A stretch of DNA of 33,747 nucleotides from Treponema sp. UBA4307 (GTDB lineage: Bacteria > Spirochaetota > Spirochaetia > Treponematales > Treponemataceae), in the NCBI GenBank assembly GCA_002394685.1, contig DGUP01000009.1:2429-36175 (forward strand), read 5' to 3'. The notes beneath the pieces were generated by a model. That model searched no databases and was not told the origin of the DNA. It saw only the letters and a list, made by a program, of their open reading frames with translations. This document shows positions 22,872 to 31,654 of the stretch, piece after piece. The position numbers were made by a program, and so were the translations under genes. Every line of letters starts with the position of its first letter. Within the stretch, counting starts at the first letter, position 1.

Positions 22872-24653
22872 TTAAAGAAGTGCAAACTGAGCAGAATAAA
22901 GCTTATAATATTCACCTAACTGAGCCATTAACTGATAATGAGAACCAGCCTCTTCAATTCGACCATTATTCACATAGAAAATTGTATCGCAGTTCTTAAT
23001 GGTTGAAAGACGATGGGCAATTATGAAACTTGTTCTTCCTTTCAAGAGTTTATTCAATCCTCTCTGAAGAAGGATTTCAGTTTCTGTATCGATTGAAGAA
23101 GTTGCTTCATCAAGAATTAAAATTCTTGGATTAGCAAGCAGGGCACGGGCAAAGGAAATCAACTGACGCTGACCAACAGAAAGTCTTGAACCTCTTTCGT
23201 TAACTTCCGTATTGTAACCATCTTCAAGTTCCATAATAAAATTGTGAGCCTGAACAGTTTTTGCAGCCTGAATAACTTCTTCATCCGTAGCTTCCATATT
23301 GCCGTAACGAATATTATCCATGATGGTGCCTTTAAAAATAAAGCTGTCCTGCATCATAACACCCATTTGAGTACGAAGGGATTTTATCGTTACATCCTGA
23401 AGATTATGTCCGTCAACTAAAATCTCACCTGAATCAGGATTATAAAAACGACTTAAGAGATTTACGATTGTAGATTTACCTGCTCCTGTAGGCCCAACAA
23501 TTGCAACAGATTCTCCAACAGGAATTTTGAAACTTACATTTTTTAAAACCGGATGATCCTTTTCATAAGAGAAGGTAACATTCTTGTATTCAACTTCACC
23601 CTTGATTGGAGGAAGAATCTTTGCTCCCGGATTATCCTTTACATTAACTGGTTCATCAATAGTTTCAAAGATGCGTTCCAGATATGAAACTGCTGTAAGA
23701 AGATTATTAATAAAATCTGCAAGAGTCTGAATTGGCTGCCAGAATCTGCTGATGTAAGCGGAGAAGGCAACTAAAGTACCAACAGTTACACCTGCAAAAT
23801 CAGTTCTAATCCAGGTAATACCGAGAACATAAATTGCTGCCAGAGTTACAGTTGAAATAATCTGGACAAATGGTCCCATAAGGAATGACAAATGTACTGC
23901 AGACAGCCATGCCTTTCTGTAAGCCCCTGACAGATTGTTAAAGATTTTTATATTTTCTTCTTCACGAACAAAGGACTGAGTAACCCGAATACCATTAATA
24001 CTTTCTGAAATATAAGCATTAAGGTTTGAAGATTTTGATGATTGTTTTCTCCACCTCTTTCTTGACTGTGGTTTCATAATGAAAACATAGGCAATGAAAA
24101 CCGGAAGTCCTGAAAGACAAACCAGGGTCAGAGGAGTATTAATCATAAACATAAATATGATGATAAAAATCAGGGAACAAAGATCTGTAATTGTATTTAC
24201 AAGACCATTGCTTAAAATATCAGAAATATTGTTAACGTAATTAACAATTCTTACCTGAATTTTTCCGTGTGGACGATTATCAAAATAATCAAAAGGCAGT
24301 TCCTGAACATGAGTAAAGATGTCGGTGCGGATATCATAAATAATGTTCTGTCCAACCTTTGTCATGTACTTGATTTTGATCTTAAGGGCAAGAGCAATAT
24401 AGATGGATATTGCAAGGGTAAAAAGACCAAGAATCACTATTGAGCGAAAATCCTTTGCAGGAACATAAACGTCCATTACCTGTTTTAAGAAATATGGATA
24501 AAGCATTCCCAGTGCTGCTGTAGACAACATAAGGAGAATAATAAAAATTATAGTCTTTATATGAGGCTTTACATATTTTCCAAGACGTTTTAATTGACCA
24601 AAGTTATAGGTTTCTTCCAGGTCTTCGTCTTTATCGTAAGTATTTCGTGCCAT
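22872..24653 (-). CDS. ABC exporter half-transporter, consensus ATPase subunit
   Basis: This type IV (MsbA-like) exporter of 593 residues has six membrane spans in the first 320 residues and a C-terminal ATPase. The ATPase has Walker A G-P-T-G-A-G-K393-S-T, signature L-S-V-G-Q, Walker B I-L-I-L-D-E516-A-T, and H-loop A-H-R. The Glu and His needed for hydrolysis are intact. The signature carries Val in place of Gly. In heterodimeric exporters this second subunit supplies the intact catalytic residues, while its altered signature belongs to the partner's degenerate site. Its ATG overlaps the stop of the upstream partner (TAATG). The substrate is unknown; relatives export drugs, peptides or lipids. 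Confidence 0.92.
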   Translation of the reverse strand: MARNTYDKDEDLEETYNFGQLKRLGKYVKPHIKTIIFIILLMLSTAALGMLYPYFLKQVMDVYVPAKDFRSIVILGLFTLAISIYIALALKIKIKYMTKVGQNIIYDIRTDIFTHVQELPFDYFDNRPHGKIQVRIVNYVNNISDILSNGLVNTITDLCSLIFIIIFMFMINTPLTLVCLSGLPVFIAYVFIMKPQSRKRWRKQSSKSSNLNAYISESINGIRVTQSFVREEENIKIFNNLSGAYRKAWLSAVHLSFLMGPFVQIISTVTLAAIYVLGITWIRTDFAGVTVGTLVAFSAYISRFWQPIQTLADFINNLLTAVSYLERIFETIDEPVNVKDNPGAKILPPIKGEVEYKNVTFSYEKDHPVLKNVSFKIPVGESVAIVGPTGAGKSTIVNLLSRFYNPDSGEILVDGHNLQDVTIKSLRTQMGVMMQDSFIFKGTIMDNIRYGNMEATDEEVIQAAKTVQAHNFIMELEDGYNTEVNERGSRLSVGQRQLISFARALLANPRILILDEATSSIDTETEILLQRGLNKLLKGRTSFIIAHRLSTIKNCDTIFYVNNGRIEEAGSHYQLMAQLGEYYKLYSAQFALL

Positions 24654-26404
24654 TACTGTTTCTCCTCAATTTCCTGGTTGAAGTTTCCATACTGGTGGTT
24701 ATAAACCTGTTCATAGTAACCGCCTGCCTTAATCAATTCCTGATGACTTCCTGATTCGATTACTTTACCGTCATTCATGACAATAATATTATCGCAGTCT
24801 TTAACACTGGAAATTCTGTAAGCAATGATAAAGAGTGTTCTGTCTTCAGTAACAGATTTCAATGCTTTTTGAATTTGTGTTTCTGTTTCCATATCAACTG
24901 CAGAAGTTGTATCATCCAGAATTATAATTGATGGATTTTTTAACAGGGCTCTTGCAAGAGAGATTCGCTGTTTCTGTCCACCAGAAAGTCCTACTCCCCT
25001 TTCCCCAATAATTGTGTCGTAGCCGTCCGGAAGTTTACGAATAAAGTCATCAGCATCTGCCAGCTTTGCAACTTCTTCAACTTTTTCAAAAGGACATTCA
25101 GGATCCCCGTATGCAATATTTCCCTCAATGGTATCACTAAAGAGAAATACGTCCTGCATTGCCATACCAATGTTTTCACGAAGATTGAGCAGTTTATAAT
25201 CCCTTACATCCGTACCGTCAACCATAATGCTTCCATCCGTTACATCATAAAAACGGCACAGAAGATTCATGATTGTTGTTTTTCCTGAACCGGTATTTCC
25301 AATAATTCCCAGGGAGTGTCCTTTTTTTACAGAGAAAGAAACATCCTTTAAAATATTGTCACCGTCAGCAGAATAAGAAACGTGATTAAATTCAACATTT
25401 CCTTCAACCTTTTTAGAAATGGCATCAGGCTTTTCTTTAACGAGAGGTTCTGCAGTATATGTTGTATAGATTTTATCTATGGAAGCTTTCCAGCGCATTA
25501 TGTCGTTAATAAGCCAGCCCATCATACGGAGAGGCCAGGTCAGCATCCAGATATAACCGTTTACAGTTACAAGATCTCCTAAAGTGATTTCGCCCTTTAT
25601 GGCAAGATAGCCGCCAAAAATCATAAGAATAACCTGAATTACAGTTCCAAGGAATTCGAATACTGGGACAAATCTCTGCCAGAGTTTTGATGCCTGGATT
25701 TCACTTTCCCTGTATGCAGCATTCTCTTTCTGAAAGCGGTTAATCTCAAAACTTTCTTTTGCAAAAGCCCTTACTACTCTGTTAGCAGCAATGTTTTCCT
25801 GAACATAAGAATTAAGGGAAGAAAAACACTGTCTTACTTTACTGAAAGCAGGTCCAACAGCCTTCATCTGAAGGAATACAAAGAAAGCTGTAATCGGTAA
25901 AACCAGCAGGAAAGCAATGGCAAGTTTTATATTTACAAAGAAAATCATTACAATGGCAGCTACAAGCCATACAATATTTCTGAAAACATTGTATATTACA
26001 TACGCTACCATGTGACGAACCGCATCCATATCTCCGGTCTGACGGGACATAAGATCCCCCGTGCGGTTCTTATTATAGAAAGTAAAATCTTCATGAAGGA
26101 GTTTCCGGTAAACGGCATCACGCATATCATACAAAACTCCCTGAGATGATCTTTCAAAAAGCATCAGGGCGAGATACTGGAAACTTTCACGGAAGACTGA
26201 AACGAATACAATTGCTCCGACACAAGGCCAGAGATACTGATACATCTTATTTAAAATAACTGAATCAACTATAAATCCTGAGATTTTAGGATTGATTACC
26301 GACATACTGGAGACCAGTGTGATGATTATAAGGCCAATAATCATCTTTCCCTTGTGTTTGGACAAAAATGACCAGAACCACTTGATTGAATTCTTAGTGC
26401 TCAT
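24653..26404 (-). CDS. ABC exporter half-transporter with degenerate ATP site
   Basis: This is the partner of the next gene downstream: 583 residues with six membrane spans followed by an ATPase. Walker A is intact (G-N-T-G-S-G-K375) and its signature is the standard L-S-G-G-Q-K-Q-R. The catalytic Glu of Walker B is Asp (L-D-D498-T-T-S-A-V-D) and the H-loop His is Tyr (A-Y529-R). Both changes are on the side of the site that faces the partner's L-S-V-G-Q, so one ATP site is degenerate, as in TM287/288 and BmrCD. The start is ATG with AGAGGG upstream. No strong terminator separates it from the ygbA operon, so read-through is possible. Confidence 0.92.
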   Translation of the reverse strand: MSTKNSIKWFWSFLSKHKGKMIIGLIIITLVSSMSVINPKISGFIVDSVILNKMYQYLWPCVGAIVFVSVFRESFQYLALMLFERSSQGVLYDMRDAVYRKLLHEDFTFYNKNRTGDLMSRQTGDMDAVRHMVAYVIYNVFRNIVWLVAAIVMIFFVNIKLAIAFLLVLPITAFFVFLQMKAVGPAFSKVRQCFSSLNSYVQENIAANRVVRAFAKESFEINRFQKENAAYRESEIQASKLWQRFVPVFEFLGTVIQVILMIFGGYLAIKGEITLGDLVTVNGYIWMLTWPLRMMGWLINDIMRWKASIDKIYTTYTAEPLVKEKPDAISKKVEGNVEFNHVSYSADGDNILKDVSFSVKKGHSLGIIGNTGSGKTTIMNLLCRFYDVTDGSIMVDGTDVRDYKLLNLRENIGMAMQDVFLFSDTIEGNIAYGDPECPFEKVEEVAKLADADDFIRKLPDGYDTIIGERGVGLSGGQKQRISLARALLKNPSIIILDDTTSAVDMETETQIQKALKSVTEDRTLFIIAYRISSVKDCDNIIVMNDGKVIESGSHQELIKAGGYYEQVYNHQYGNFNQEIEEKQ

Positions 26405-26483
26405 ACACCCTCTAATTTACAGAAGTAAAATTTAATTTCAACTCTACTTTTTAGAGATTATTCCTAAAATTTTTAGATAACTT

Positions 26484-26843
26484 TTAGCAGAGTTTTGATA
26501 TTTTTTCTTTGACTGTTAAGAGAAGATGTGTGAAGGCCAAAGCAGGATGATATATCATCATCCGGGGACCAGAAAAGCGCATTATCTTTCTGATCTGCTC
26601 CCGCTGCTGAGCCTTATAGCAGTGAATTTTACAAAAGGAACAAAAACTTTTACTTTCTTTACAGGGGCATTTTTCTATACGCTGATATACATAATCCAGT
26701 AAATTTCTGCACTCCGGGCAAAGAAAAGCAGTGTCTTTTTCAGCATGGACCTGATGATGTTTTTTCCGGCAGTAAAGGCCAATCATCAGGTCCACTGTTT
26801 TCTTTTCTTTAATTATTTTTTTTTCAATATTCCGCTTCTTCAT
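26484..26843 (-). CDS. ygbA: YgbA family protein (nitrosative-stress associated)
   Basis: This 119-residue Cys-rich protein is the so-called nitrous-oxide-stimulated promoter family. It matches my memory of E. coli YgbA along its core: C42-P-E-C-R-N-L-L-D-Y, K-C59-P, C68-S-F-C71-K-I-H-C75-Y, R-E-Q-I-R-K-I-M-R-F-S-G-P-R-M and Y-H-P near the end. Further Cys lie at 25, 45 and 61. The Cys/His spacing suggests metal or iron-sulphur binding. In enterobacteria ygbA is in the NsrR regulon and linked to recovery from nitric oxide stress; its biochemical role is not established to my knowledge. The start overlaps the stop of the upstream ABC gene (TAATG), so it is the last gene of that operon. Confidence 0.85.
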   Translation of the reverse strand: MKKRNIEKKIIKEKKTVDLMIGLYCRKKHHQVHAEKDTAFLCPECRNLLDYVYQRIEKCPCKESKSFCSFCKIHCYKAQQREQIRKIMRFSGPRMMIYHPALAFTHLLLTVKEKISKLC

Positions 26844-28456
26844 TATGATTTTCTCTTTGATTTTAGCTTATAAACCTTATCTGCAAATTCAAAAGTAGAA
26901 TCCCGGTGACTTACAATGATGACACTTTTCTTTTTAGCTTCTTTTTTTACCGCAGCCATAATCTGATGCTCATTGTATGAATCAAGATTTGAAGTAGGTT
27001 CATCAAGAATCATAAAATCTCCTCCGTGAAGAAAGGCTCTTGCCAGACCAAGCCTTTGTCTTTCACCACCGGAAAAATTATCCCCCAGCTCTGCAACTTC
27101 AGTTTCATAACCATCAGGCAGCTGGGAAATAAAATTATGAATCTGAGCTTTTTTACAGGCTTCAATAATTTCATTTCTGTCTGCATCAAGTTTTGCAATA
27201 CGAATATTATTTTCAATTGTATCGTGGAAAAGAACAGTCTCCTGTGTTACATAAGATTCAATCTGCCTTAAATTACAAGTGTTTATCTGCTCCACAGATT
27301 TTCCTGAAACTAAAACCTGACCGGTCTGAGCCTGCCAGAAATGCATAAAAAGTTTCAGCAAGGTAGATTTTCCACTACCGCTTTTTCCCTGAATTCCGGT
27401 AATTCTATTCTTTGGAAATTCCATACTTAATTTATCAAGAATGATTTCTTTACCGTAAGAAAAAGTAACATTTTCCGCTTCTGCACCAGAGAAAGTAATT
27501 TCTTCCATCCCCTTTACGTCTTCTACAACAGGCTCTTCATCAAGAAGAGATGCTATACGTTTTCCACTTGCAATTGTTCCGCTTAAACCTGATCCTAAAA
27601 GGGAAACTGCAATTACAGGACCAAAAGAAGTAAACATTGCAACTGTGCAGATAAGGGCCTGCTCATATTTAATTACTCCTCTTTTTACCAGAAATAGAGA
27701 AAGAAAAAGCATTGTCAATCCACCTAGAGTAAGAAACAAATAACTTAAGGCCGCTGTAAGCCCATCCAGATAAGAGACTTTTCTTTTTGTTTCCGTAAGC
27801 TGATCACTTTTAGATTTTATTTGATTAAGCCTGCTGTATCCGTTTCCATATTGAATGCTCTGCAAAAGTCCCCGTATACAGTCCAGAACAAAACTATTCA
27901 TCTGGCCGAATTCCCTGCGATGCTCAGTTCCAAGTTTTACTGCACTGGCATTTACTGTAAAAGGAATTATCACTCCAACAATCAGGTAAAATGCTAATGC
28001 TGTCAGAGCAAGAATCCAGCTGAAATGAAAAAAGAAAATGAACATGGACACAGTCATTAAAAATGCAATACATACAGGAGAAATTGTATGGGCATAAAAA
28101 ACTTCAAGGAGCTCAATATCAGAAGTTAGCAGTGAAATCAGATTTCCCTTATCCTTAACCTCCATTTTTGCAGGTCCCAGGGAACGTAATTTTCTAAATA
28201 CAATTTCACGGATTTTTGCAAGAATTGAAAAAGCCAGAAAGTGATTGCAGTACTGTTCAGCATAGTGAAGAACTCCCCGTAAAAGCCCCAGAAGAGCCAG
28301 GAGATAAACAGGAAACCAGCGGTTAACAGCATTTCCAATTCCAAGGACAGGAATGGCAACAACACATAAATGCCCCAGTGTTCCAAAAATTACTGCGAGG
28401 AAAATTACAGGAATATATTGTTTAACTAAAGTTAAAAGTTTCAGCATAGTTTTCAT
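26843..28456 (-). CDS. ABC exporter, CydC-like half of a CydDC-type pair
   Basis: This 537-residue half-transporter has six membrane spans (within about residues 15-290) and an ATPase with canonical motifs: Walker A G-K-S-G-S-G-K-S-T, signature F-S-G-G-E-R-Q-R, Walker B M-I-L-D-E-P-T-S, and H-loop V-S-H-R. The general layout and the pairing with the next gene resemble the CydDC thiol exporters, which move cysteine or glutathione to the periplasm, and the common Firmicute 'amino acid' ABC pairs. The start overlaps the partner's stop by ATGA, with GGGGAGG just upstream. No cydAB is in the window, so the substrate is inferred weakly. The stop overlaps ygbA. Confidence 0.85.
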   Translation of the reverse strand: MKTMLKLLTLVKQYIPVIFLAVIFGTLGHLCVVAIPVLGIGNAVNRWFPVYLLALLGLLRGVLHYAEQYCNHFLAFSILAKIREIVFRKLRSLGPAKMEVKDKGNLISLLTSDIELLEVFYAHTISPVCIAFLMTVSMFIFFFHFSWILALTALAFYLIVGVIIPFTVNASAVKLGTEHRREFGQMNSFVLDCIRGLLQSIQYGNGYSRLNQIKSKSDQLTETKRKVSYLDGLTAALSYLFLTLGGLTMLFLSLFLVKRGVIKYEQALICTVAMFTSFGPVIAVSLLGSGLSGTIASGKRIASLLDEEPVVEDVKGMEEITFSGAEAENVTFSYGKEIILDKLSMEFPKNRITGIQGKSGSGKSTLLKLFMHFWQAQTGQVLVSGKSVEQINTCNLRQIESYVTQETVLFHDTIENNIRIAKLDADRNEIIEACKKAQIHNFISQLPDGYETEVAELGDNFSGGERQRLGLARAFLHGGDFMILDEPTSNLDSYNEHQIMAAVKKEAKKKSVIIVSHRDSTFEFADKVYKLKSKRKS

Positions 28457-30096
28457 TTTTTACCTCCCCTGATAACACCATTCTTAAAATCAAATATTTT
28501 ATCAGCCCCCAGGGAATTATCTTTTCTATGGCTGATCATGATTACAGTTTTTCTGGATTTTAGTTTATGGAGCAAATCTAAAATTGCCTGTTCGGATTCC
28601 ACATCAATGTTACTTGATGCTTCATCAAAAATATAAATTTCACTGTCATGAATCAGTGCCCTTGCAATTGAAAGCCGCTGCTTCTGACCTCCGGAAAGAT
28701 TGGAGGCATTTTCCAGAATTTGAAAATCCAGTCCCCCCATTTCCTTTACAAAACCATCCAGCTTAACAGCCTTTAAAACAGACCACATTCTTTTTTCATC
28801 TGCATCAGGATTGCCTTCAAGCAGACAGTCTTTAACGGAGCCCTTAAAAATCCAGTCTTTATGACTGATGTAGGAAATCTTTTTAAATAATTCTACTCTT
28901 TTAATTTGAGAGATTTCCCTTCCGTATATTTTAGCAGAACCTTTATAATTACAATTTATACCTGCAATTATTTTTGCCAGAGTTGATTTACCACTTCCAC
29001 TTTTTCCCGTAAAAGAAGTAAATGATGAAGAATCAATTGTAAGGCTGCATGGAGAGAGTACACATCTTTCTCCATAGTTATAACTTAATTTGTCAGCCTC
29101 AAATAAAACTTTTGTTTTTTTCTCAGGAAAGTTTTCATTTCCAGAAGGAATTTCTTCAGTATCAAGAATTTCAAAAATATTATTACTGGCCGTATTGCCG
29201 TTCATTGCCGTATGAAAATAAGAGCCCAGTCTTCTCAAAGGAATAAAGAAATCTGCTGCAATCAGAATTCCTGCAAAGCAGCTTTCCAGAGAAAGGCCCC
29301 CCTGCCAGTAAGCCATTGCTGCGGCTGCAATTCCAATAGCTGAACCTGCATAGGCAACCACATCCATAACGATGGTAGAATTAAGCTGAAAGGAAAGAAC
29401 CTTCATCGTAACCCTTCTGAAATTTTCAGCTTCTTTACCAATCTGTTTTTGCTTGTATTCATCTGCCTGATAAAGTTCCAGCGTTGTCAGCCCCTGAAGA
29501 TTTTCAAGATAATTGTCAGAAAGAGCCGCATACTGGTCCAGATATTTTTTCAGGATTTTTTTTGCAATTTTCTGAACAGCCACAATTGACATTGGAATCA
29601 GTGGAAAACAAATAAGAAGAATAACAGCCATCTTCAGATCTACAAACAAAGCAAGTATTATAAAGCTCACTAAAGAGGCTATCATACTGTAGAAAAACTG
29701 AGGCAGATATTGTCCGAACCAGATTTCTATCTGCTCAACACCTTCACAGGAAAGCTGAAGAAGTTTTGCAGTGGGAAACTTTTCCTGATAATCCGGCCCC
29801 ATACGAAGAAGCTTTTCATAAAGAAGAGACCGCATAGTTTTTTTTACTTGTGAAGAAGTCTTAAAACTTGTAACGGTAGAAAAATGATTTGCCAGAAAAG
29901 TAACTGCAAGACACAAAGCAATTAAAATCATCTCCGGCCAGATTTTCAGTCCCTGCCTGAATGAATTAAATATTTCTGCCGCCAGAAGAATCATTGCAGA
30001 ATTAGAAATTAAGGCAAGAAGTTTTAACGCAACCGTAAAAAAAACATATTTTCTGGAAGAAGGAACAAGATTTATAAGCCTTTTATTTAACATCAT
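28453..30096 (-). CDS. ABC exporter, CydD-like half of a CydDC-type pair
   Basis: This is the first gene of a three-gene operon. It has 547 residues with six membrane spans and an ATPase with Walker A G-K-S-G-S-G-K-S-T, signature L-S-G-G-Q-K-Q-R, Walker B I-F-D-E-A-S-S, and H-loop I-S-H-R. The cytoplasmic loop region L-E-N-L-Q-G-L-T-T-L-E-L-Y matches the E-N-L-Q-G-L-x-T-L pattern of CydD-like proteins, as does the later A-A-D-F-F-I-P-L-R-R-L-G-S-Y-F-H. Both ATP sites of this pair are canonical, unlike the other exporter pair downstream. Together with the next gene it should form a heterodimer. The promoter lies at 30133-30161. The start has no strong Shine-Dalgarno visible. Confidence 0.85.
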   Translation of the reverse strand: MMLNKRLINLVPSSRKYVFFTVALKLLALISNSAMILLAAEIFNSFRQGLKIWPEMILIALCLAVTFLANHFSTVTSFKTSSQVKKTMRSLLYEKLLRMGPDYQEKFPTAKLLQLSCEGVEQIEIWFGQYLPQFFYSMIASLVSFIILALFVDLKMAVILLICFPLIPMSIVAVQKIAKKILKKYLDQYAALSDNYLENLQGLTTLELYQADEYKQKQIGKEAENFRRVTMKVLSFQLNSTIVMDVVAYAGSAIGIAAAAMAYWQGGLSLESCFAGILIAADFFIPLRRLGSYFHTAMNGNTASNNIFEILDTEEIPSGNENFPEKKTKVLFEADKLSYNYGERCVLSPCSLTIDSSSFTSFTGKSGSGKSTLAKIIAGINCNYKGSAKIYGREISQIKRVELFKKISYISHKDWIFKGSVKDCLLEGNPDADEKRMWSVLKAVKLDGFVKEMGGLDFQILENASNLSGGQKQRLSIARALIHDSEIYIFDEASSNIDVESEQAILDLLHKLKSRKTVIMISHRKDNSLGADKIFDFKNGVIRGGKK

Positions 30097-30132
30097 TTTA
30101 TAAGACCCGCCTGTTGTAGTTAGTTATAAACA

Positions 30133-30161
30133 ACTTTAAATAAAAGGCCCTTCATTGTCAA
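30133..30161 (-). promoter_or_regulatory. Promoter of the CydDC-like/ygbA operon
   Basis: On the minus strand a perfect TTGACA (30156-30161) stands 17 bp before TAAAGT (30133-30138). Transcription would begin near 30126. An inverted repeat GTTGT-N12-ACAAC (30113-30134) overlaps the -10 and start site and is a candidate operator. Confidence 0.6.
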
Positions 30162-30181
30162 TTTAAGTAACAGAAATTATT

Positions 30182-31051
30182 TCAGATTTCTCCAAAAACC
30201 CTGGCAAAGGCATTAAAATTTTTGTTCACCGCACTCCACTTAATTGAAAAATAAATATTTTCAAAATAAGAGCGGTATGGTTCCATGGACAAAACACTTC
30301 TGAACAGTTCGGCCATTTTATCAGGGGGATTATGAAAGGCACCGCAGCCGAAAGCAGATAAAATCAAATTCATATGATGTTTTTCCATAGCAATATTCAA
30401 AATCGTTTTAATCTTGTTTACAGTTTGATTTCTCTGAGTTTTATTATAGTCCCCGTAAGAATCCAGTTCAGGATTTTCTACAGCAGCAACAGCAGCAATA
30501 CTAATATCAAAAGGCTTTTCCAGTAAAGGATATCCATCCTCTTCCAGCCCCCTGAAAATAGTCACGCTGGGTGAATAAACAGCCCCGTAATTTTTATTCA
30601 GAGGATATCCTTTATTTTTAAGAGGATAAAGAGTCTGATAATAATTTGAACTTCTGAAGATTCCCTCTTCCTGTGAAGGTGCACCGTATTCAACACCACC
30701 CCCAGGAGTAAAAGCATTGGCCATATTCAAGAGAAGAGGATCCTCTTTTTTGTGGTCGCTGGCCGTTTTCAGACAATCCTCGTTTAAAACTAAAATATTG
30801 ATTTTATGTTCAGGCCGGACTTTTTCTACAGATAATTCAACCTTTGAAGAGTATACAGTACTTTCCAAAGGAGCTTTCAGCTGAATTTTTTTATTACCTG
30901 TTTCGTAGCCGCCGTTACAGCAGCAGGCCTGAGTATGACGGAAAACAAGTTCCCTGAGAGAATGGAGCTTTACAGAATCGTAGAAAGTGCTGGCAGATTT
31001 ATATTCTTTAAGCCAGTTTTTATCATCCCATTGAAGTTTTTGAATTGCCAT
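30182..31051 (-). CDS. Microbial poly(ADP-ribose) glycohydrolase family protein (TIGR02452)
   Basis: This 289-residue protein has the macrodomain-like fold of bacterial PARG enzymes, which remove ADP-ribose from proteins or nucleic acids. The family signature is complete: G117-G-G with M-A-N-A-F-T-P just before it, and Q127-E-E about eight residues later (G-A-P-S-Q-E-E-G), holding the catalytic Glu. The core strand I-L-V-L-N-E-D and the late A-F-G-C-G-A-F-H-N-P-P motif also match. An unusual C-C-C-N-G-G lies at 43-48. No ADP-ribosyltransferase partner is beside it. The start has no Shine-Dalgarno; its promoter puts the transcript start at or beside the ATG. It may also be transcribed from the upstream gene, 40 bp away. 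Confidence 0.88.
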   Translation of the reverse strand: MAIQKLQWDDKNWLKEYKSASTFYDSVKLHSLRELVFRHTQACCCNGGYETGNKKIQLKAPLESTVYSSKVELSVEKVRPEHKINILVLNEDCLKTASDHKKEDPLLLNMANAFTPGGGVEYGAPSQEEGIFRSSNYYQTLYPLKNKGYPLNKNYGAVYSPSVTIFRGLEEDGYPLLEKPFDISIAAVAAVENPELDSYGDYNKTQRNQTVNKIKTILNIAMEKHHMNLILSAFGCGAFHNPPDKMAELFRSVLSMEPYRSYFENIYFSIKWSAVNKNFNAFARVFGEI

Positions 31052-31057
31052 GTGGTG

Positions 31058-31086
31058 ATTTTAAAACACTCAATGGGATAAATCAA
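31058..31086 (-). promoter_or_regulatory. Promoter of the PARG-family gene, leaderless
   Basis: On the minus strand, TTGATT (31081-31086) and TAAAAT (31058-31063) are separated by exactly 17 bp. The ATG begins seven bases after the -10, which is where transcription should start. The mRNA would have no leader, consistent with the absence of a Shine-Dalgarno. Confidence 0.55.
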
Positions 31087-31090
31087 CACC

Positions 31091-31654
31091 CTATCTTTTA
31101 TCTTCAGGATGAACCTTTCGTTTATATACTTTGAATTTAATGATTTTATTCCAGTCCCGCCTTAAATTAATGCTGTCTATCAAATCATTTTGAAACATAT
31201 CATCCATATATTTACAGCGGATTTCTTCTCCATCAAGACAAGGCCCTGATTCATCATAAAAATTGATTATTGAAAAACGCTTAAAAGTAACACAATCTGA
31301 GTAGCCGGTTAAGAGATAAAGTCTTTCATTTCCCTTAAAAGTGAAAAATACTTCAGCAATAAAACCTTTATGAACCAGTCTGCCCACCTTTTTTTTCAGG
31401 GCAAGGTACTGCTCCACAGCAATCTGGTCATCCAGCTGCCTTATCTCCTCATCAAGAGACTGGGCACGGGCTTCCAGGCGTTTAATTTTCTCAAGCAAAC
31501 GTAAATTTCCATCTGCTCCACCTTTTACCCCTCCCAAGATAAAGTAGATACCCAGCAGAATTATTCCTACCAGGCAGATAATCAACCAGAATGAAGTCAT
31601 AAATATTCCCAAATTTTCAAGTTCAGTATAGAATGCGTCTATGTATTCTGACAC
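31091..31654 (-). CDS. Membrane-anchored coiled-coil protein, unknown function
   Basis: This 187-residue protein has one membrane span (about 22-42) followed by a charged coiled coil (about 52-90, with L-E-K-I-K-R-L-E-A-R-A and E-E-I-R-Q-L-D-D heptads). A soluble domain of about 95 residues follows, with beta-type strands and a basic tail (K-V-Y-K-R-K). I recognise no family. The longest frame starts at a GTG (31654) that overlaps tatD's start by 14 bp on the opposite strand. An in-frame ATG at residue 19 (31600) would avoid the overlap and leaves the membrane span at the N-terminus; neither start has a strong Shine-Dalgarno. The gene is head-to-head with tatD and followed by the PARG gene. 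Confidence 0.7.
   Translation of the reverse strand: MSEYIDAFYTELENLGIFMTSFWLIICLVGIILLGIYFILGGVKGGADGNLRLLEKIKRLEARAQSLDEEIRQLDDQIAVEQYLALKKKVGRLVHKGFIAEVFFTFKGNERLYLLTGYSDCVTFKRFSIINFYDESGPCLDGEEIRCKYMDDMFQNDLIDSINLRRDWNKIIKFKVYKRKVHPEDKR
31606..31634 (+). promoter_or_regulatory. Possible promoter of tatD, leaderless
   Basis: TAGAAT (31629-31634) ends six bases before the tatD ATG, and TTCCCA lies 17 bp upstream (31606-31611). The ATG has no Shine-Dalgarno. The -35 is weak, so this is tentative. Confidence 0.4.

Noticed and set aside
26414..26441. TTGAAA-16-TAAATT on the minus strand before the heterodimeric ABC exporter
   Set aside because: The predicted transcript start would fall after the start of a good Shine-Dalgarno and leave only about three leader bases, which conflicts with the use of that site.
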